A program made the translations under genes and the position numbers. DNA of 64,000 bases, from contig NZ_JACJKS010000012.1 of NCBI RefSeq assembly GCF_016901695.1, positions 1-64,000 of the forward strand, written 5' to 3'. Position 1 is the first letter of the stretch. Every line of letters starts with the position of its first letter. The notes beneath the pieces were generated by a model that worked only from the letters and a program-made list of their open reading frames with translations, did no database searches and was not told the origin of the DNA. Of the stretch, positions 44,319 through 53,267 are shown in pieces. The DNA comes from Mordavella massiliensis (GTDB lineage Bacteria; Bacillota; Clostridia; Lachnospirales; Lachnospiraceae).

Positions 44319-46766
44319 TTATGCTTTTACAAATGGCTGTTCTGTGCTGCCCGGCGCCTCGCCGCCCTTGGTCACCAGGATGATCTGGATCGCTTCCATC
44401 CGTTTGGACAGGCCCTCTGTCCCGGCACTCTGTCCATTCCTTGCCCAGTCAAGCCAGCCGTATGTCTGAGAATGCACACGGTAATACACATCATACTGCT
44501 TTGCCATTTCGCCTGTCAGTTGGATCCGCACTGCCTCCATCCGCTTGGCCTGGCCGGTCGTCCCTGCCATAGATCCGTTGCGGGCAGTATCCGTCCAGCC
44601 ATAGGTCTGCACATGAACCTGATATTCAATACTTCCTGTGTATTTTTGATTTGTGAGCGAAAGCTTCAGCGCCTCCATCCGCTTAGCCTCTCCTTCTGTT
44701 CCGGCTATCACACCGCCTTCCGCCTGCTTCTGCCAGCCATAAGTCTGTACATGCGTCTGATATGTCAGCAACGGCTGCACATAAGCCCGCACGGTCTCGC
44801 CCGGCGCCCCGCCGCCTTTCTTTACAAGCCGGATCTCCAGTGCTTCCATCCGTTTGGCTCCATCTGTCGTACCGGCTGTCTCTCCATTTTTCGCCCAATC
44901 GAGCCAGCCGTAAGTCTGACTGTGCACACGGTAATAAATATCGTACTTCTTCGCCATCTCGCCTGTCAGACGGATCCGAATTGCCTCCATTCTTCTTGCC
45001 TCTCCCTCTGTACCTGACACGGCTCCGTCCATTTCCCAACCGGTCCAGCCGATTCCCTGAAGGTGCGTTCTGTATTCTACGGATCCTTCTGCAGACGGAG
45101 AGCGGAGTTTAATCCTGACAGCTTCAAGCCTCTTTGACTGGCCTTCCGTCCCAGCCATGGCTCCATCCTGCTTTTCGCCCATCCATCCATAAGTCTGCGC
45201 GTGAACTGTATAGCTGATTCCTTCACCGGCCGACGGCGTTTCCGGATCTTCTTCCGTTTCGCCTGCATTGCCTGTACCTTCACCTTCACTTACTGTCCCG
45301 GATACAACTGTCACATAATCCTTGCTGATATAGGCATACATATTGTCAAAGTCATAGGTCCCGGATCCCATATCGATGGCAGTCCTGGCACTGTTCAGCA
45401 CCGGATCGCTCTGGATCTGGTAGAAGCTGCCATTCGTCCCTTTAATCAGCACCGCATAATTCGAAACGGAATTTGCAGATGAACTTGTCGTTGTATAGAG
45501 GACATTAGAAGAAGTATTTGCCTCTTTTCTGACGTTCACCACATTATATTGCGTATTGATCGTATCCTTGATCCCGATCGTATACTGGCCATAGTCCTTC
45601 TGCCCGTTTGCATTGTCCAGCATCCAGGCCACTGCCGCGATCTTCTCGCCCCAATAGGGGTCGGATGCATAACTCACATTCATCCCGCTTGCTTTATCGC
45701 CAAGAAATCCTCCATGATAGTAATCCCATCCGGCTCTAAGATATCTTTTGGACAGATAGGTTTCTGCAAATGTCCGGATACATGCATCTACGCTCTTATA
45801 TGTATCCGCGCTTTCTGCCGGAGAGGCATCTACTGCATTGAGCCCAAAAAGATTATTCTTATTCTGCGCAATGGAACTTTGTCCCCATCCGCTTTCAAGC
45901 GCTCCGACCGATGCCATGATAAGGGCATTCGTCCCATAAGTATTCTGTTTGCTTACAAAGTTGGTCCCTGTATTGCTCATTTTAGATGAACCGCCCGCAT
46001 ACTGGTTGATCATACTATTGAGTGCAGCCCCGGAATAACTGGTCTGACTTCTCAGCGGCAGATACTGATAATAATTGTAATAGGGATTGCTTGGATTGAC
46101 AGAATGCGCTCTTGTATTATTTCTGTAGTCAGCCAGCATCGTACTGTAATCCTGATAAAAATAGTGCCCGTCATAGCTGTAATAACTCTGGCCTGTCTGC
46201 AGGTAAGACGGCTGCGGCCCCACGTTGGCAGAACTCTTCCAGTTCTCATCGGTCATATTCGTTGTAATTCTGTGAATCAGACTGGATCCGCCCGCATAAT
46301 ACTGGCTGTAGGTCTTTGCACTGCTCAAATTCACCACCTGCACCCTGGACTTATCAACCAATCCCACGACGCCGGCTATCATAAATTTCACTTTGCCGTT
46401 CTCTTCTCCGAGATAGGCTGCGTCAGCGCCGCTTCTTCCATATATATAACCCGCCTCTCCAGTATAGTACTCTGTATATGGAGTTGTATCTAAAACTGCC
46501 TGTCCATTGGCGTTAGCCCGGAAGTTTACAATCTTATCCTGGGCAGATCTGCCTTTACGCAGGGCTGCATCCTCTTCGACAACGCCTCCGTTATCCTCTT
46601 CAAGCAGAAAGATGTTGCCATTTTCGTCTATGCTGTATACATCCTGCTCCTGCACAGATGCGTCTGTCGGAATCCCCGGTTCATCCGCATAAGCGGTGGC
46701 AGCGGTTCCTGCAAGCATTCCTATGCACAGTATAGTTGTAATGATACTTCTCCATCTCTTTCTCAT
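44319..46766 (-). CDS. Secreted GH73 glucosaminidase with 6 ChW repeats
   Basis: Signal peptide (RSIITTILCIGMLAGTAATA) and an N-terminal region of about 200 residues with no clear family. A GH73 (LytG/FlgJ-like) glucosaminidase domain (about 215-400) follows with NALIMASVGALESGWGQSSI (catalytic Glu), NKNNLFGLNAVD and SDPYWGEKIAAVAW. Next come an SH3-like stretch (about 405-500, NVVNVRKEANTSSNVLY) and six ChW repeats in two A-B-C triplets (about 530-800). It cleaves after GlcNAc in peptidoglycan. It is the first gene of the GH73-GH25-YkuD unit with a clear promoter. 815 aa, ending in PGSTEQPFVKA, the same end as its GH25 neighbour. Confidence 0.93.
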   Translation of the reverse strand: MRKRWRSIITTILCIGMLAGTAATAYADEPGIPTDASVQEQDVYSIDENGNIFLLEEDNGGVVEEDAALRKGRSAQDKIVNFRANANGQAVLDTTPYTEYYTGEAGYIYGRSGADAAYLGEENGKVKFMIAGVVGLVDKSRVQVVNLSSAKTYSQYYAGGSSLIHRITTNMTDENWKSSANVGPQPSYLQTGQSYYSYDGHYFYQDYSTMLADYRNNTRAHSVNPSNPYYNYYQYLPLRSQTSYSGAALNSMINQYAGGSSKMSNTGTNFVSKQNTYGTNALIMASVGALESGWGQSSIAQNKNNLFGLNAVDASPAESADTYKSVDACIRTFAETYLSKRYLRAGWDYYHGGFLGDKASGMNVSYASDPYWGEKIAAVAWMLDNANGQKDYGQYTIGIKDTINTQYNVVNVRKEANTSSNVLYTTTSSSANSVSNYAVLIKGTNGSFYQIQSDPVLNSARTAIDMGSGTYDFDNMYAYISKDYVTVVSGTVSEGEGTGNAGETEEDPETPSAGEGISYTVHAQTYGWMGEKQDGAMAGTEGQSKRLEAVRIKLRSPSAEGSVEYRTHLQGIGWTGWEMDGAVSGTEGEARRMEAIRIRLTGEMAKKYDIYYRVHSQTYGWLDWAKNGETAGTTDGAKRMEALEIRLVKKGGGAPGETVRAYVQPLLTYQTHVQTYGWQKQAEGGVIAGTEGEAKRMEALKLSLTNQKYTGSIEYQVHVQTYGWTDTARNGSMAGTTGQAKRMEAVRIQLTGEMAKQYDVYYRVHSQTYGWLDWARNGQSAGTEGLSKRMEAIQIILVTKGGEAPGSTEQPFVKA

Positions 46767-46835
46767 ATGACTTCTCCTCTCCTGCGTCCCACAATCGCTT
46801 TACATGACAGAAGGTTTTTTTACATGTTTCAGATT

Positions 46836-46865
46836 ATTATAACACACAATTGCCGCAAACAACAA
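46836..46865 (-). promoter_or_regulatory. Promoter of the GH73-GH25-YkuD unit
   Basis: TTGTTG (46860-46865), an 18-bp spacer and a perfect TATAAT (46836-46841) on the minus strand, 70 nt before the GH73 ATG and after the terminator of the NlpC gene. Confidence 0.6.
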
Positions 46866-46901
46866 CCAGACATGTCATCCTTTTTTTACCTGTGTCAAAA
46901 T

Positions 46902-46932
46902 AATAAAAGACGGCATAATACCGTCTTTTATT
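46902..46932 (-). terminator. Terminator of the NlpC/P60-ChW gene
   Basis: A perfect 12-bp stem AATAAAAGACGG / CCGTCTTTTATT with a 7-nt loop, 7 nt after the stop. The downstream minus-strand end (CTTTTATTATTTTG) supplies the U-rich tail. Confidence 0.9.
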
Positions 46933-46939
46933 GCACTAT

Positions 46940-49840
46940 TTATACAAAGGGTCTGACAACTCCTTTTATATTAGACCGCTGTCCGTTTGTGATCGGCCAT
47001 ACAACCACTTCATTGGGCCAGGATTCAATCACCTGGTTGTTTCCAAGATAAATTGCCACATGGATCACAACGCCTGAACTGTTCTGATAGAAGATCAGGT
47101 CCCCTCTCTGCCTCTGACTGTAAGGAACATGCATAAATTTGGATGAAGCCCACATATTTCTGGATTCATATTCATATCCCGGGTGTGCATGCCGTACAGG
47201 ATTAATCGGAGATATATCGAGACCTGCGCCATATAATGCCTGCATGACAAGTCCGCTGCAGTCGATACCTGTTCCCGGAGGTCCGGCAGCTCCTATCACA
47301 TAGGGTGTTCCCAGATAGGAATATGCTGTACTAATCATTGCTTCAATATGATCCGCTCTTGTACTGTCCCTGTTGACTTTCAGAGGACTCACATAGGCGC
47401 CCCACTGTTCCCACTGAAGCTGATTAAATCCCATCCGCATCCAGGTCAGAAGATCCACATTCCCGGTTTGACTGAGCCCGCTTCTCGCCTGGAAACTGCG
47501 CACTGCATTCTCCACATTGTGCCCGTAGAACGCTCCGCCCATACCAATACCATTGCCAAGGCCGAGAGCCTGGATTACTTTCATGACCTTCACACCCTCG
47601 AAGCCATAGGAGAGTGTATAGCCGCCCCCTGTCAGTGTAATGGAGTCCTTGATCTGATAGTACTGGCTTGGATTCTGATATCTGCGGTATTTCAGTTCTG
47701 TATAATAATTGCTGTTCGGTCCCGGTGCACTGGCATCTTTTGACACCAATTTAATCTGCAGGGCTTCCATACGGTAACCGCACTTAGTTGTTCCGGCGGC
47801 CTGCCCGTTTTTCGCCCAGCCGAGCCAACCATATTTCTGCACATGAGCACGGTAATAAATATCATAGTAATTTGCCAGATCCCCGGAAAGAGATATTTTA
47901 ACAGCCTCAATGCCATAAGATCCGTCCGTGCTCCCGTTTACGGTATCCAGGCCGGTGCTTTCCTGCCATCCCAAATGCGACAGATGCGTAGCATAGGTGA
48001 TCTGGCCTTCCGGCATATTTTCTGTTCTTCTGTTCAGATGGAGCGAGATATTCTCCAGTCGCTTGCTCTGCCCGGTTGTTCCGAGTGTTCCGCCCATCTG
48101 GATCTCCCCGCTGTCACCTGTTCCCTGAATGGTTCCAGAATAAGTGAAATCTGCCGCTTTATACCCTTCGATATATTTTATGCCGCTTGTATTCGGCGCC
48201 GTTCCGCCTTTTTCTACAAGCTGGATACGAATCGCCTCAATCCGCTTACTCAGATCCGTGCTGCCTGCCGTCTCGCCGTTTACAGCGTAATTGATCCATC
48301 CGATCTTCGCCATATGCACGCTGTAATACACATCGTAATGCTCTGCCAATTCGCCTGTCAGACGGATCTCTACTGCTTCAACACGTTTGGCCTGATTCGT
48401 TGTACCTGCAATTTCACCGTCTTTCTTCCAGTCCTGCCAGCCATAGGCCTGCACAAAAGTTCTGTATTCCACGCCACCTTCGTATTCGTTATCCGGAATC
48501 GAAATCTTGATGGCTTCCATTCGTTTTGACTTACCTGTCACGCCTGCGATATCGTCATCCCACTTCGTGTCCTGCCAGCCCACAGACTGCGAATGAGCGC
48601 TATAGGATATGAGTGGATATTTATAACATTCCCCGCCCTGTTCCGGTGCTTCTTCTCCTTTTTTGACCAGACGGATCTCTATTGCCTCCATCCGCTTGCC
48701 ATACCCTGCGCTTCCAGCTTTCTCCCCGTTCTTTGCCCAATCCAGCCAGCCAAAAGTCTGTACATGCGTTCTGTAATACACATCATAGTATTCCGCCATG
48801 TCTCCCGTCAGGCGGATCTGTATCGCCTCCAGGCGCTTAGACTGACCTGTTGTACCTGCAAGCTCTCCATCTTTCTTCCACCCCTGCCAGCCATATGTCT
48901 GCACATGAGTCTGGTATTCAATCCCGCCTTCATACTCACTGTCCGGCAGTTTGATCTTGATAGCTTCCATCCGCTTGGACTTGCCGGTTATTCCTGCTGT
49001 CTCGCCATTAAATTTCTCTGCCTGCCAGCCTATAGTTTGAGAATGTGTCTGATAAGAGAGTGCAGGGTACTTATAACTTTCCCCCTCTCCTTTCGGTACT
49101 TCCGCCCCTTTTTTCACAAGACGGATCTCTATTGCCTCCAGACGTTTTGCATAACCGAGACTTCCGGCTTTCTCTCCATTGCATGTCCAGTTCAGCCAAC
49201 CATAACTCTGCACATGAGCACGGTAATATATATCGTACTGTTCTGCCAGCGCTCCTGTCAGACGGATCCGAACCGCCTCCAGACGCTTTGTCTGTCCGGT
49301 TGTACCTGCTGTCTCCCCGTCCTTTTTCCAGTCCTGCCAGCCATATGTCTGCACGTGAGCACGATATTCGATTCCACTTCCCTCCGGAGCGTCTTCTACT
49401 TTCAGTTCCAGGGCTTCCAGACGTTTGGCCTGGCCTTCTGTACCAATCAGGATTCCTGTTTCCTCTTCTGTCCATTCATTCCAGCCATATGTCTGTACAT
49501 GTGCACGATAGGAGAGCCCGACCTGATCTGGCTCTTCTGTATTCTCCGGTACTTCCGGGGACTCAGGTGTTTCCTCTTCTCCTGAACCCTCCGGGATTTC
49601 CGGCGCTGTCTCCTCTTCTGACACATCCAGATCTCCCTGCTCCTCCGAAACATCTGATGAGTCCTGACTTTCCTGTTCGGTTTCCTCGATATCCTGCGAA
49701 CCGTCATCCGCCGCCTCTTCCATCACGGCTGTAATATTATTTTCTCCATTCTCCTCCGGCTCAGCAGCCAGGCTTGTGCCTGCGCTGCCGAATACTAATG
49801 AAACACTTAAAAGAAAAGCTGTAAGTTTTTTTCCTCTCAT
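46940..49840 (-). CDS. Secreted NlpC/P60 endopeptidase with 12 ChW repeats
   Basis: Signal peptide (KKLTAFLLSVSLVFGSAGTS), an acidic linker of about 85 residues, 12 ChW repeats in four A-B-C triplets (about 112-715), a peptidoglycan-binding domain (about 745-815, EGVKVMKVIQALGLGNG, AVRSFQARSGLSQTG), and a C-terminal NlpC/P60 domain (about 840-966). The catalytic Cys is in GTGIDCSGLVMQAL and the His in VVIHVAIYLGNNQV. Such enzymes cut peptide stems of peptidoglycan. The frame opens with GTG at 49849, but the ATG at 49840 (MRGKK) fits GAGGTGG better. It follows the nucleotidyltransferase by few bases, so it may be read from that operon. It has its own terminator. Confidence 0.93.
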   Translation of the reverse strand: MRGKKLTAFLLSVSLVFGSAGTSLAAEPEENGENNITAVMEEAADDGSQDIEETEQESQDSSDVSEEQGDLDVSEEETAPEIPEGSGEEETPESPEVPENTEEPDQVGLSYRAHVQTYGWNEWTEEETGILIGTEGQAKRLEALELKVEDAPEGSGIEYRAHVQTYGWQDWKKDGETAGTTGQTKRLEAVRIRLTGALAEQYDIYYRAHVQSYGWLNWTCNGEKAGSLGYAKRLEAIEIRLVKKGAEVPKGEGESYKYPALSYQTHSQTIGWQAEKFNGETAGITGKSKRMEAIKIKLPDSEYEGGIEYQTHVQTYGWQGWKKDGELAGTTGQSKRLEAIQIRLTGDMAEYYDVYYRTHVQTFGWLDWAKNGEKAGSAGYGKRMEAIEIRLVKKGEEAPEQGGECYKYPLISYSAHSQSVGWQDTKWDDDIAGVTGKSKRMEAIKISIPDNEYEGGVEYRTFVQAYGWQDWKKDGEIAGTTNQAKRVEAVEIRLTGELAEHYDVYYSVHMAKIGWINYAVNGETAGSTDLSKRIEAIRIQLVEKGGTAPNTSGIKYIEGYKAADFTYSGTIQGTGDSGEIQMGGTLGTTGQSKRLENISLHLNRRTENMPEGQITYATHLSHLGWQESTGLDTVNGSTDGSYGIEAVKISLSGDLANYYDIYYRAHVQKYGWLGWAKNGQAAGTTKCGYRMEALQIKLVSKDASAPGPNSNYYTELKYRRYQNPSQYYQIKDSITLTGGGYTLSYGFEGVKVMKVIQALGLGNGIGMGGAFYGHNVENAVRSFQARSGLSQTGNVDLLTWMRMGFNQLQWEQWGAYVSPLKVNRDSTRADHIEAMISTAYSYLGTPYVIGAAGPPGTGIDCSGLVMQALYGAGLDISPINPVRHAHPGYEYESRNMWASSKFMHVPYSQRQRGDLIFYQNSSGVVIHVAIYLGNNQVIESWPNEVVVWPITNGQRSNIKGVVRPFV

Positions 49841-49855
49841 TCTTCCCACCTCACA

Positions 49856-50785
49856 CTAGAATTTTCCCCTCTGATAATGTCCCTGCGCGATCAGTTCCTG
49901 AACGGCGCGCACCACGGACTCCTTGTCTTCTTTATACGTTACGCCGAACCATTTGTCGTGGGACTGGAGCACTTTCACATCCGCCTGTCCGGTTCGTAAG
50001 AGTTCCCCGATGATCGTAGGAAGGAGATACTCTGCCTTCAGGTTCTCCGCCGGCGTCTCTGCAAGGAACCGGTCGAACCCGCTCTCAAGAACGGAAAAGA
50101 AGTCCGGCGTCAGCCCCCACATATTCATGGACACTTCCGACTCCACATCGATCTCTTCCCGCCGTCCGTCTTCAAGGACGACCGCCGCGCCTTCCTGCGT
50201 CTTTACAATATTATGCGTTTCCACGATGTCTGTCAGCATATGCGCTTCGTTCACCCGGCACACGCCCCGGGTCACGCCGCCGTTCTCGCTGAGCGTGTTC
50301 TTAAGGACAAATCCGACCATGCACACCGGCAGCTTTTCTCCCGCCGGCATCTCCTTCATCTTCTGCAGATGGACGAACGCCTCCCGGTAGGCCTGTTTCC
50401 CATAATAGTCGTCTGCGTTGATGACAAGGAACGGCTCCTGCACCAGATCCCTGCAGCAGAGGATGGCCTGTCCGGTCCCCCACGGTTTGGTCCGCCCCGG
50501 GAATTTGTCTTTATACTGCGCCGGGATATCGGCAAGCTCCTGGAAGGCATATCCGACTTCCACCTGCTTTTCGATCCGGTTTCCGATCACCTCTTTGAAA
50601 TCCTTTTCCAGATCCCTGCGGATGACAAAAACGACTTTGTCAAATCCGGCCTCCAGGGCGTCGTAGATGGAGTAATCCATAATGATCTCGCCGTTTGGCC
50701 CTACGGGCTCCAACTGTTTGATCCCCCCGCCAAAGCGGCTTCCTATTCCTGCGGCCATGATGACCAGCGTTGCTTTGCCCATCAT
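49856..50785 (-). CDS. Sugar-phosphate nucleotidyltransferase-like protein
   Basis: A 309-aa protein of the NTP-transferase superfamily (GT-A fold). The N-terminal substrate loop is TLVIMAAGIGSRFGGGIKQL, with a YSIYDALEAGFDKVVFVIR stretch, WGTGQAILCCRD and VINADDYYGKQAY (metal-binding acidic pair). This type is common in Lachnospiraceae and usually annotated as nucleotidyltransferase of unknown sugar. It could activate a sugar-1-phosphate for a surface glycan or teichoic acid. It starts 16 bp after the HPr-like gene and is followed closely by the NlpC/P60-ChW gene. Confidence 0.8.
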   Translation of the reverse strand: MMGKATLVIMAAGIGSRFGGGIKQLEPVGPNGEIIMDYSIYDALEAGFDKVVFVIRRDLEKDFKEVIGNRIEKQVEVGYAFQELADIPAQYKDKFPGRTKPWGTGQAILCCRDLVQEPFLVINADDYYGKQAYREAFVHLQKMKEMPAGEKLPVCMVGFVLKNTLSENGGVTRGVCRVNEAHMLTDIVETHNIVKTQEGAAVVLEDGRREEIDVESEVSMNMWGLTPDFFSVLESGFDRFLAETPAENLKAEYLLPTIIGELLRTGQADVKVLQSHDKWFGVTYKEDKESVVRAVQELIAQGHYQRGKF

Positions 50786-50801
50786 ATTGTTTCTCCTTTT
50801 T

Positions 50802-51065
50802 CTATTCTCCCAGTCCGTCCTCCACGGCCTTCACCATCGCCGCCAGGGCTTCCTCCTCATCCGCCCCCTCGCAGATGAGCTCGATCTCATCGCCCTTCTT
50901 GATGCAGGCGCCGAGGACGCTCAGTACGCTCTTGGCGTTCGCTGTCGTCGTATTATGCTGAAATGTGATCTTGCAGTCATACTGCACCGCTGTGTTGCAG
51001 AAGATTCCGGCCGGGCGCAGATGAAGTCCCGTTGGATTTGCGATCACTACTTTCCGGCTTACCAT
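50802..51065 (-). CDS. HPr-family phosphocarrier protein
   Basis: An 87-aa HPr/PtsH-like protein with the active-site His in NPTGLHLRPAGIF and, after VLSVLGACIKKGD, the usual hydrophobic pattern. AKSVLSV contains a Ser at the position regulated by HPr kinase in Firmicutes HPr (Ser46 region). The start MVSRKVVI fits. It is not next to ptsI, so it could be the main HPr or a Crh-like paralogue. It lies between cdaR and the nucleotidyltransferase with short gaps, so it is probably in the cdaA-cdaR operon. Confidence 0.85.
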   Translation of the reverse strand: MVSRKVVIANPTGLHLRPAGIFCNTAVQYDCKITFQHNTTTANAKSVLSVLGACIKKGDEIELICEGADEEEALAAMVKAVEDGLGE

Positions 51066-51092
51066 AATACATAAACCTCCTGATATTTCTTT

Positions 51093-52385
51093 CTATCTGT
51101 CTTCAGCGGCATCCGCAGACTCATCCGGAACCGCCCTCTCTTCCAGTGTAACTGTAACGGAAACTTCCGTCTCCACCTTGCAGTCCGGCACGTCGTCCGG
51201 CAGTCCGATAGTCACGGGCACTTCATACTCGCCCGCCTTCGCATGATCCGACAGGTCGATGCTCACAGCGAAGTCGCTCACATCCAGGCTGTTCAACTGC
51301 TCCTGGGGCCCGCCGATGTGGACTTCCAGATCGTCGCCGCTTCCATAGCCGGCGACGGCCAGGTCGTCTGCCAGCCCCTCCACGGTGATGGAGCCCACCG
51401 GGATGTCAAAGCTCTTCGTCCCTTCCCGGGCCACGCGGGCGGTCACAAGGATGTTGTTCCCGTTCTCCTCCACAAGCCGGGTTCCCTCCGGCAGGTAGGG
51501 CGTGACGTCCACCGTCTCCTCCGTGCGCTGGGAGATGGCGGTGATATCCAGGGCCTCCGCGGGGATGCGGATCTCCGCAAGGCTGTCCAGCACTTCCTCC
51601 TCGCCGGCAAGCTGGATCTCCTCCGGCGTCCAGACCACCTCAGAGATGGCGTAGCCGTCCGCCGCCGTGATCCCGGATGTATCTACCGTAACCGGGATCC
51701 GCGCGGTGTGGAAAAGGGTCACATTGACCTTCACGCCGATGGCGCCCAGGTTGTTGGCAAGCTGCTCCGCGCTGATCTCGTTGTTGTCCTCATCGTAGTA
51801 GGTGAGGGAGGCGTCGATGGAAGCGTCCTCTGAGAGGCCGGAGACGTTCACCTCAGCCACCACCTTGCTGATCCGGTCGATCACGGACTCCGGCCCGTTG
51901 AGGGTCACGCGCTCCGGATCCGCCTGCACGGCGCCCAGCTCATAGCCGTCCCGGACCGTGCCTTTCGTGGACACGGTGATGGGGAAGGTATCGCTCTTGT
52001 TCTGCTCGATCTTCACCTGCATATTCCGCGGGGTGGCGGCTGCATCTTTGATCTCGAATCCGGGGATGGAGACCTCGATGGGCACCTGGGACTCCAGGTA
52101 GAGCTCCCGCATGTCCGCCGTGGCCACGATGTTCTCCGCCTCAATGTCCTGGAGGACGGAGCGGGTGGCGCTCACCGTGACGCTCACCGTGTCCGTGCCG
52201 TCCAGCACCTGGTAGGAACGCTGGTTCTGGGTCACCACCTCGCTGTGCTCGACGGTCACCGGGATGTCGTCGAAGGTCTCGCTCATGACCGGGTTGTCTA
52301 TGTTTACCACCAGAAGCCACAGCATGAAGGCAAAGAGAAAGGCCAGAAGCTTCAGGCCGATATTATGCATCAGATTTTCTTTCAT
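51093..52385 (-). CDS. cdaR: CdaR/YbbR-domain regulator of diadenylate cyclase
   Basis: A 430-aa protein with an N-terminal membrane helix (IGLKLLAFLFAFMLWLLVVN) and four extracytoplasmic YbbR repeats (starting near PVTVEH, FPITVSTKGT, RIPVTVDTSG and SFDIPVGSI). It binds CdaA in the membrane and tunes c-di-AMP synthesis. The start overlaps the cdaA end by 23 bp. The usual third gene, glmM, is not adjacent here. A Glu/Asp-rich C-terminus ends the protein. Confidence 0.92.
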   Translation of the reverse strand: MKENLMHNIGLKLLAFLFAFMLWLLVVNIDNPVMSETFDDIPVTVEHSEVVTQNQRSYQVLDGTDTVSVTVSATRSVLQDIEAENIVATADMRELYLESQVPIEVSIPGFEIKDAAATPRNMQVKIEQNKSDTFPITVSTKGTVRDGYELGAVQADPERVTLNGPESVIDRISKVVAEVNVSGLSEDASIDASLTYYDEDNNEISAEQLANNLGAIGVKVNVTLFHTARIPVTVDTSGITAADGYAISEVVWTPEEIQLAGEEEVLDSLAEIRIPAEALDITAISQRTEETVDVTPYLPEGTRLVEENGNNILVTARVAREGTKSFDIPVGSITVEGLADDLAVAGYGSGDDLEVHIGGPQEQLNSLDVSDFAVSIDLSDHAKAGEYEVPVTIGLPDDVPDCKVETEVSVTVTLEERAVPDESADAAEDR

Positions 52386-53250
52386 GGATCAGCCTTCCTT
52401 TCAGTTTTGCTATGATGCTGCGGGACTCGCTGCGCTTGTTCTGGATCTCCGTCAGGTACTCCCTGAGCCGCTCCCTTGTGATGTTCCGGTCAAGGACGCC
52501 GCCCTGGGCGACGGACACATAGCCGGTCTCCTCGGACACCACGATGACCATGGCGTCGCTCACCTCGCTGAGGCCCACCGCAGCCCGGTGCCGGGTTCCC
52601 AGATCCTTGCTCAGGCCCATGTTATCGGACAGGGGCAGGTAGCAGGTGGCGGAGACGATCCGGTCGTTGCGGATGATGATGGCCCCGTCATGGAGCGGTG
52701 TGTTGTGCTCGAATATATTGATCAGCACCTGGCTGGACACGATGCAGTCAAGCTGGATGCCGGTGCTCTCATACTCCGTCAGGCGGATGGCCTGCTCCAC
52801 CACGATCAGGGCGCCGGTCTTGGCCTTCCCCATGATATAGCAGGCGTCCACGATGCCGTCGATGGTCTCCTCGCTGAAGCGCCCCTTGTCACGGGAGCTG
52901 TCCAGGGTAGGGACCACGGCGCTGATGTATTTGCGCTCGCCCAGCTTCTCCAGGGCTCTCCGAAGTTCCGGCTGGAAGACCACGATGAGGGCGGTGGCCA
53001 GGACCGTCAGGGAGTTGCGGGCGATCCACAGGATGGTGTGCATCTGGAACACGAAGGCAAGAAAAATGAACACGCCAAGGACGAGGATGCCTTTAAGCAG
53101 CATCCACGCCTTCGTGTTCTTGATCCATATCATGATCTCGTATACAAGAAACGCGATGATCACGATCTCGATGATATCGGTCAGATGCATCTCCGGAAAA
53201 TACCCGTCTCTTATATACCTGTTGATGAATTCGGAGATTCTTGCCTCCAT
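52363..53250 (-). CDS. cdaA: Diadenylate cyclase CdaA
   Basis: Makes c-di-AMP from two ATP, controlling potassium, osmolyte and wall homeostasis. A short N-terminal part with membrane helices (IIEIVIIAFLVYEIMIWI, AWMLLKGILVLGVFIFLAF) and the DisA_N cyclase domain (about 110-260) carry both signatures: LHDGAIIIRNDRI (DGA) and GTRHRAAVGLSE (RHR). At 295 aa it is standard. It is coupled with cdaR by overlap, and starts 17 bp after the upstream membrane-protein gene. Confidence 0.95.
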   Translation of the reverse strand: MEARISEFINRYIRDGYFPEMHLTDIIEIVIIAFLVYEIMIWIKNTKAWMLLKGILVLGVFIFLAFVFQMHTILWIARNSLTVLATALIVVFQPELRRALEKLGERKYISAVVPTLDSSRDKGRFSEETIDGIVDACYIMGKAKTGALIVVEQAIRLTEYESTGIQLDCIVSSQVLINIFEHNTPLHDGAIIIRNDRIVSATCYLPLSDNMGLSKDLGTRHRAAVGLSEVSDAMVIVVSEETGYVSVAQGGVLDRNITRERLREYLTEIQNKRSESRSIIAKLKGRLIHERKSDA

Positions 53251-53267
53251 GCCTTCACTTCCCGTCC

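Noticed and set aside
34361-49840. CRISPR-like array
   Set aside because: The regular repeats here are protein repeats (ChW, about 40-50 codons each) inside open frames, not short DNA repeats with spacers.
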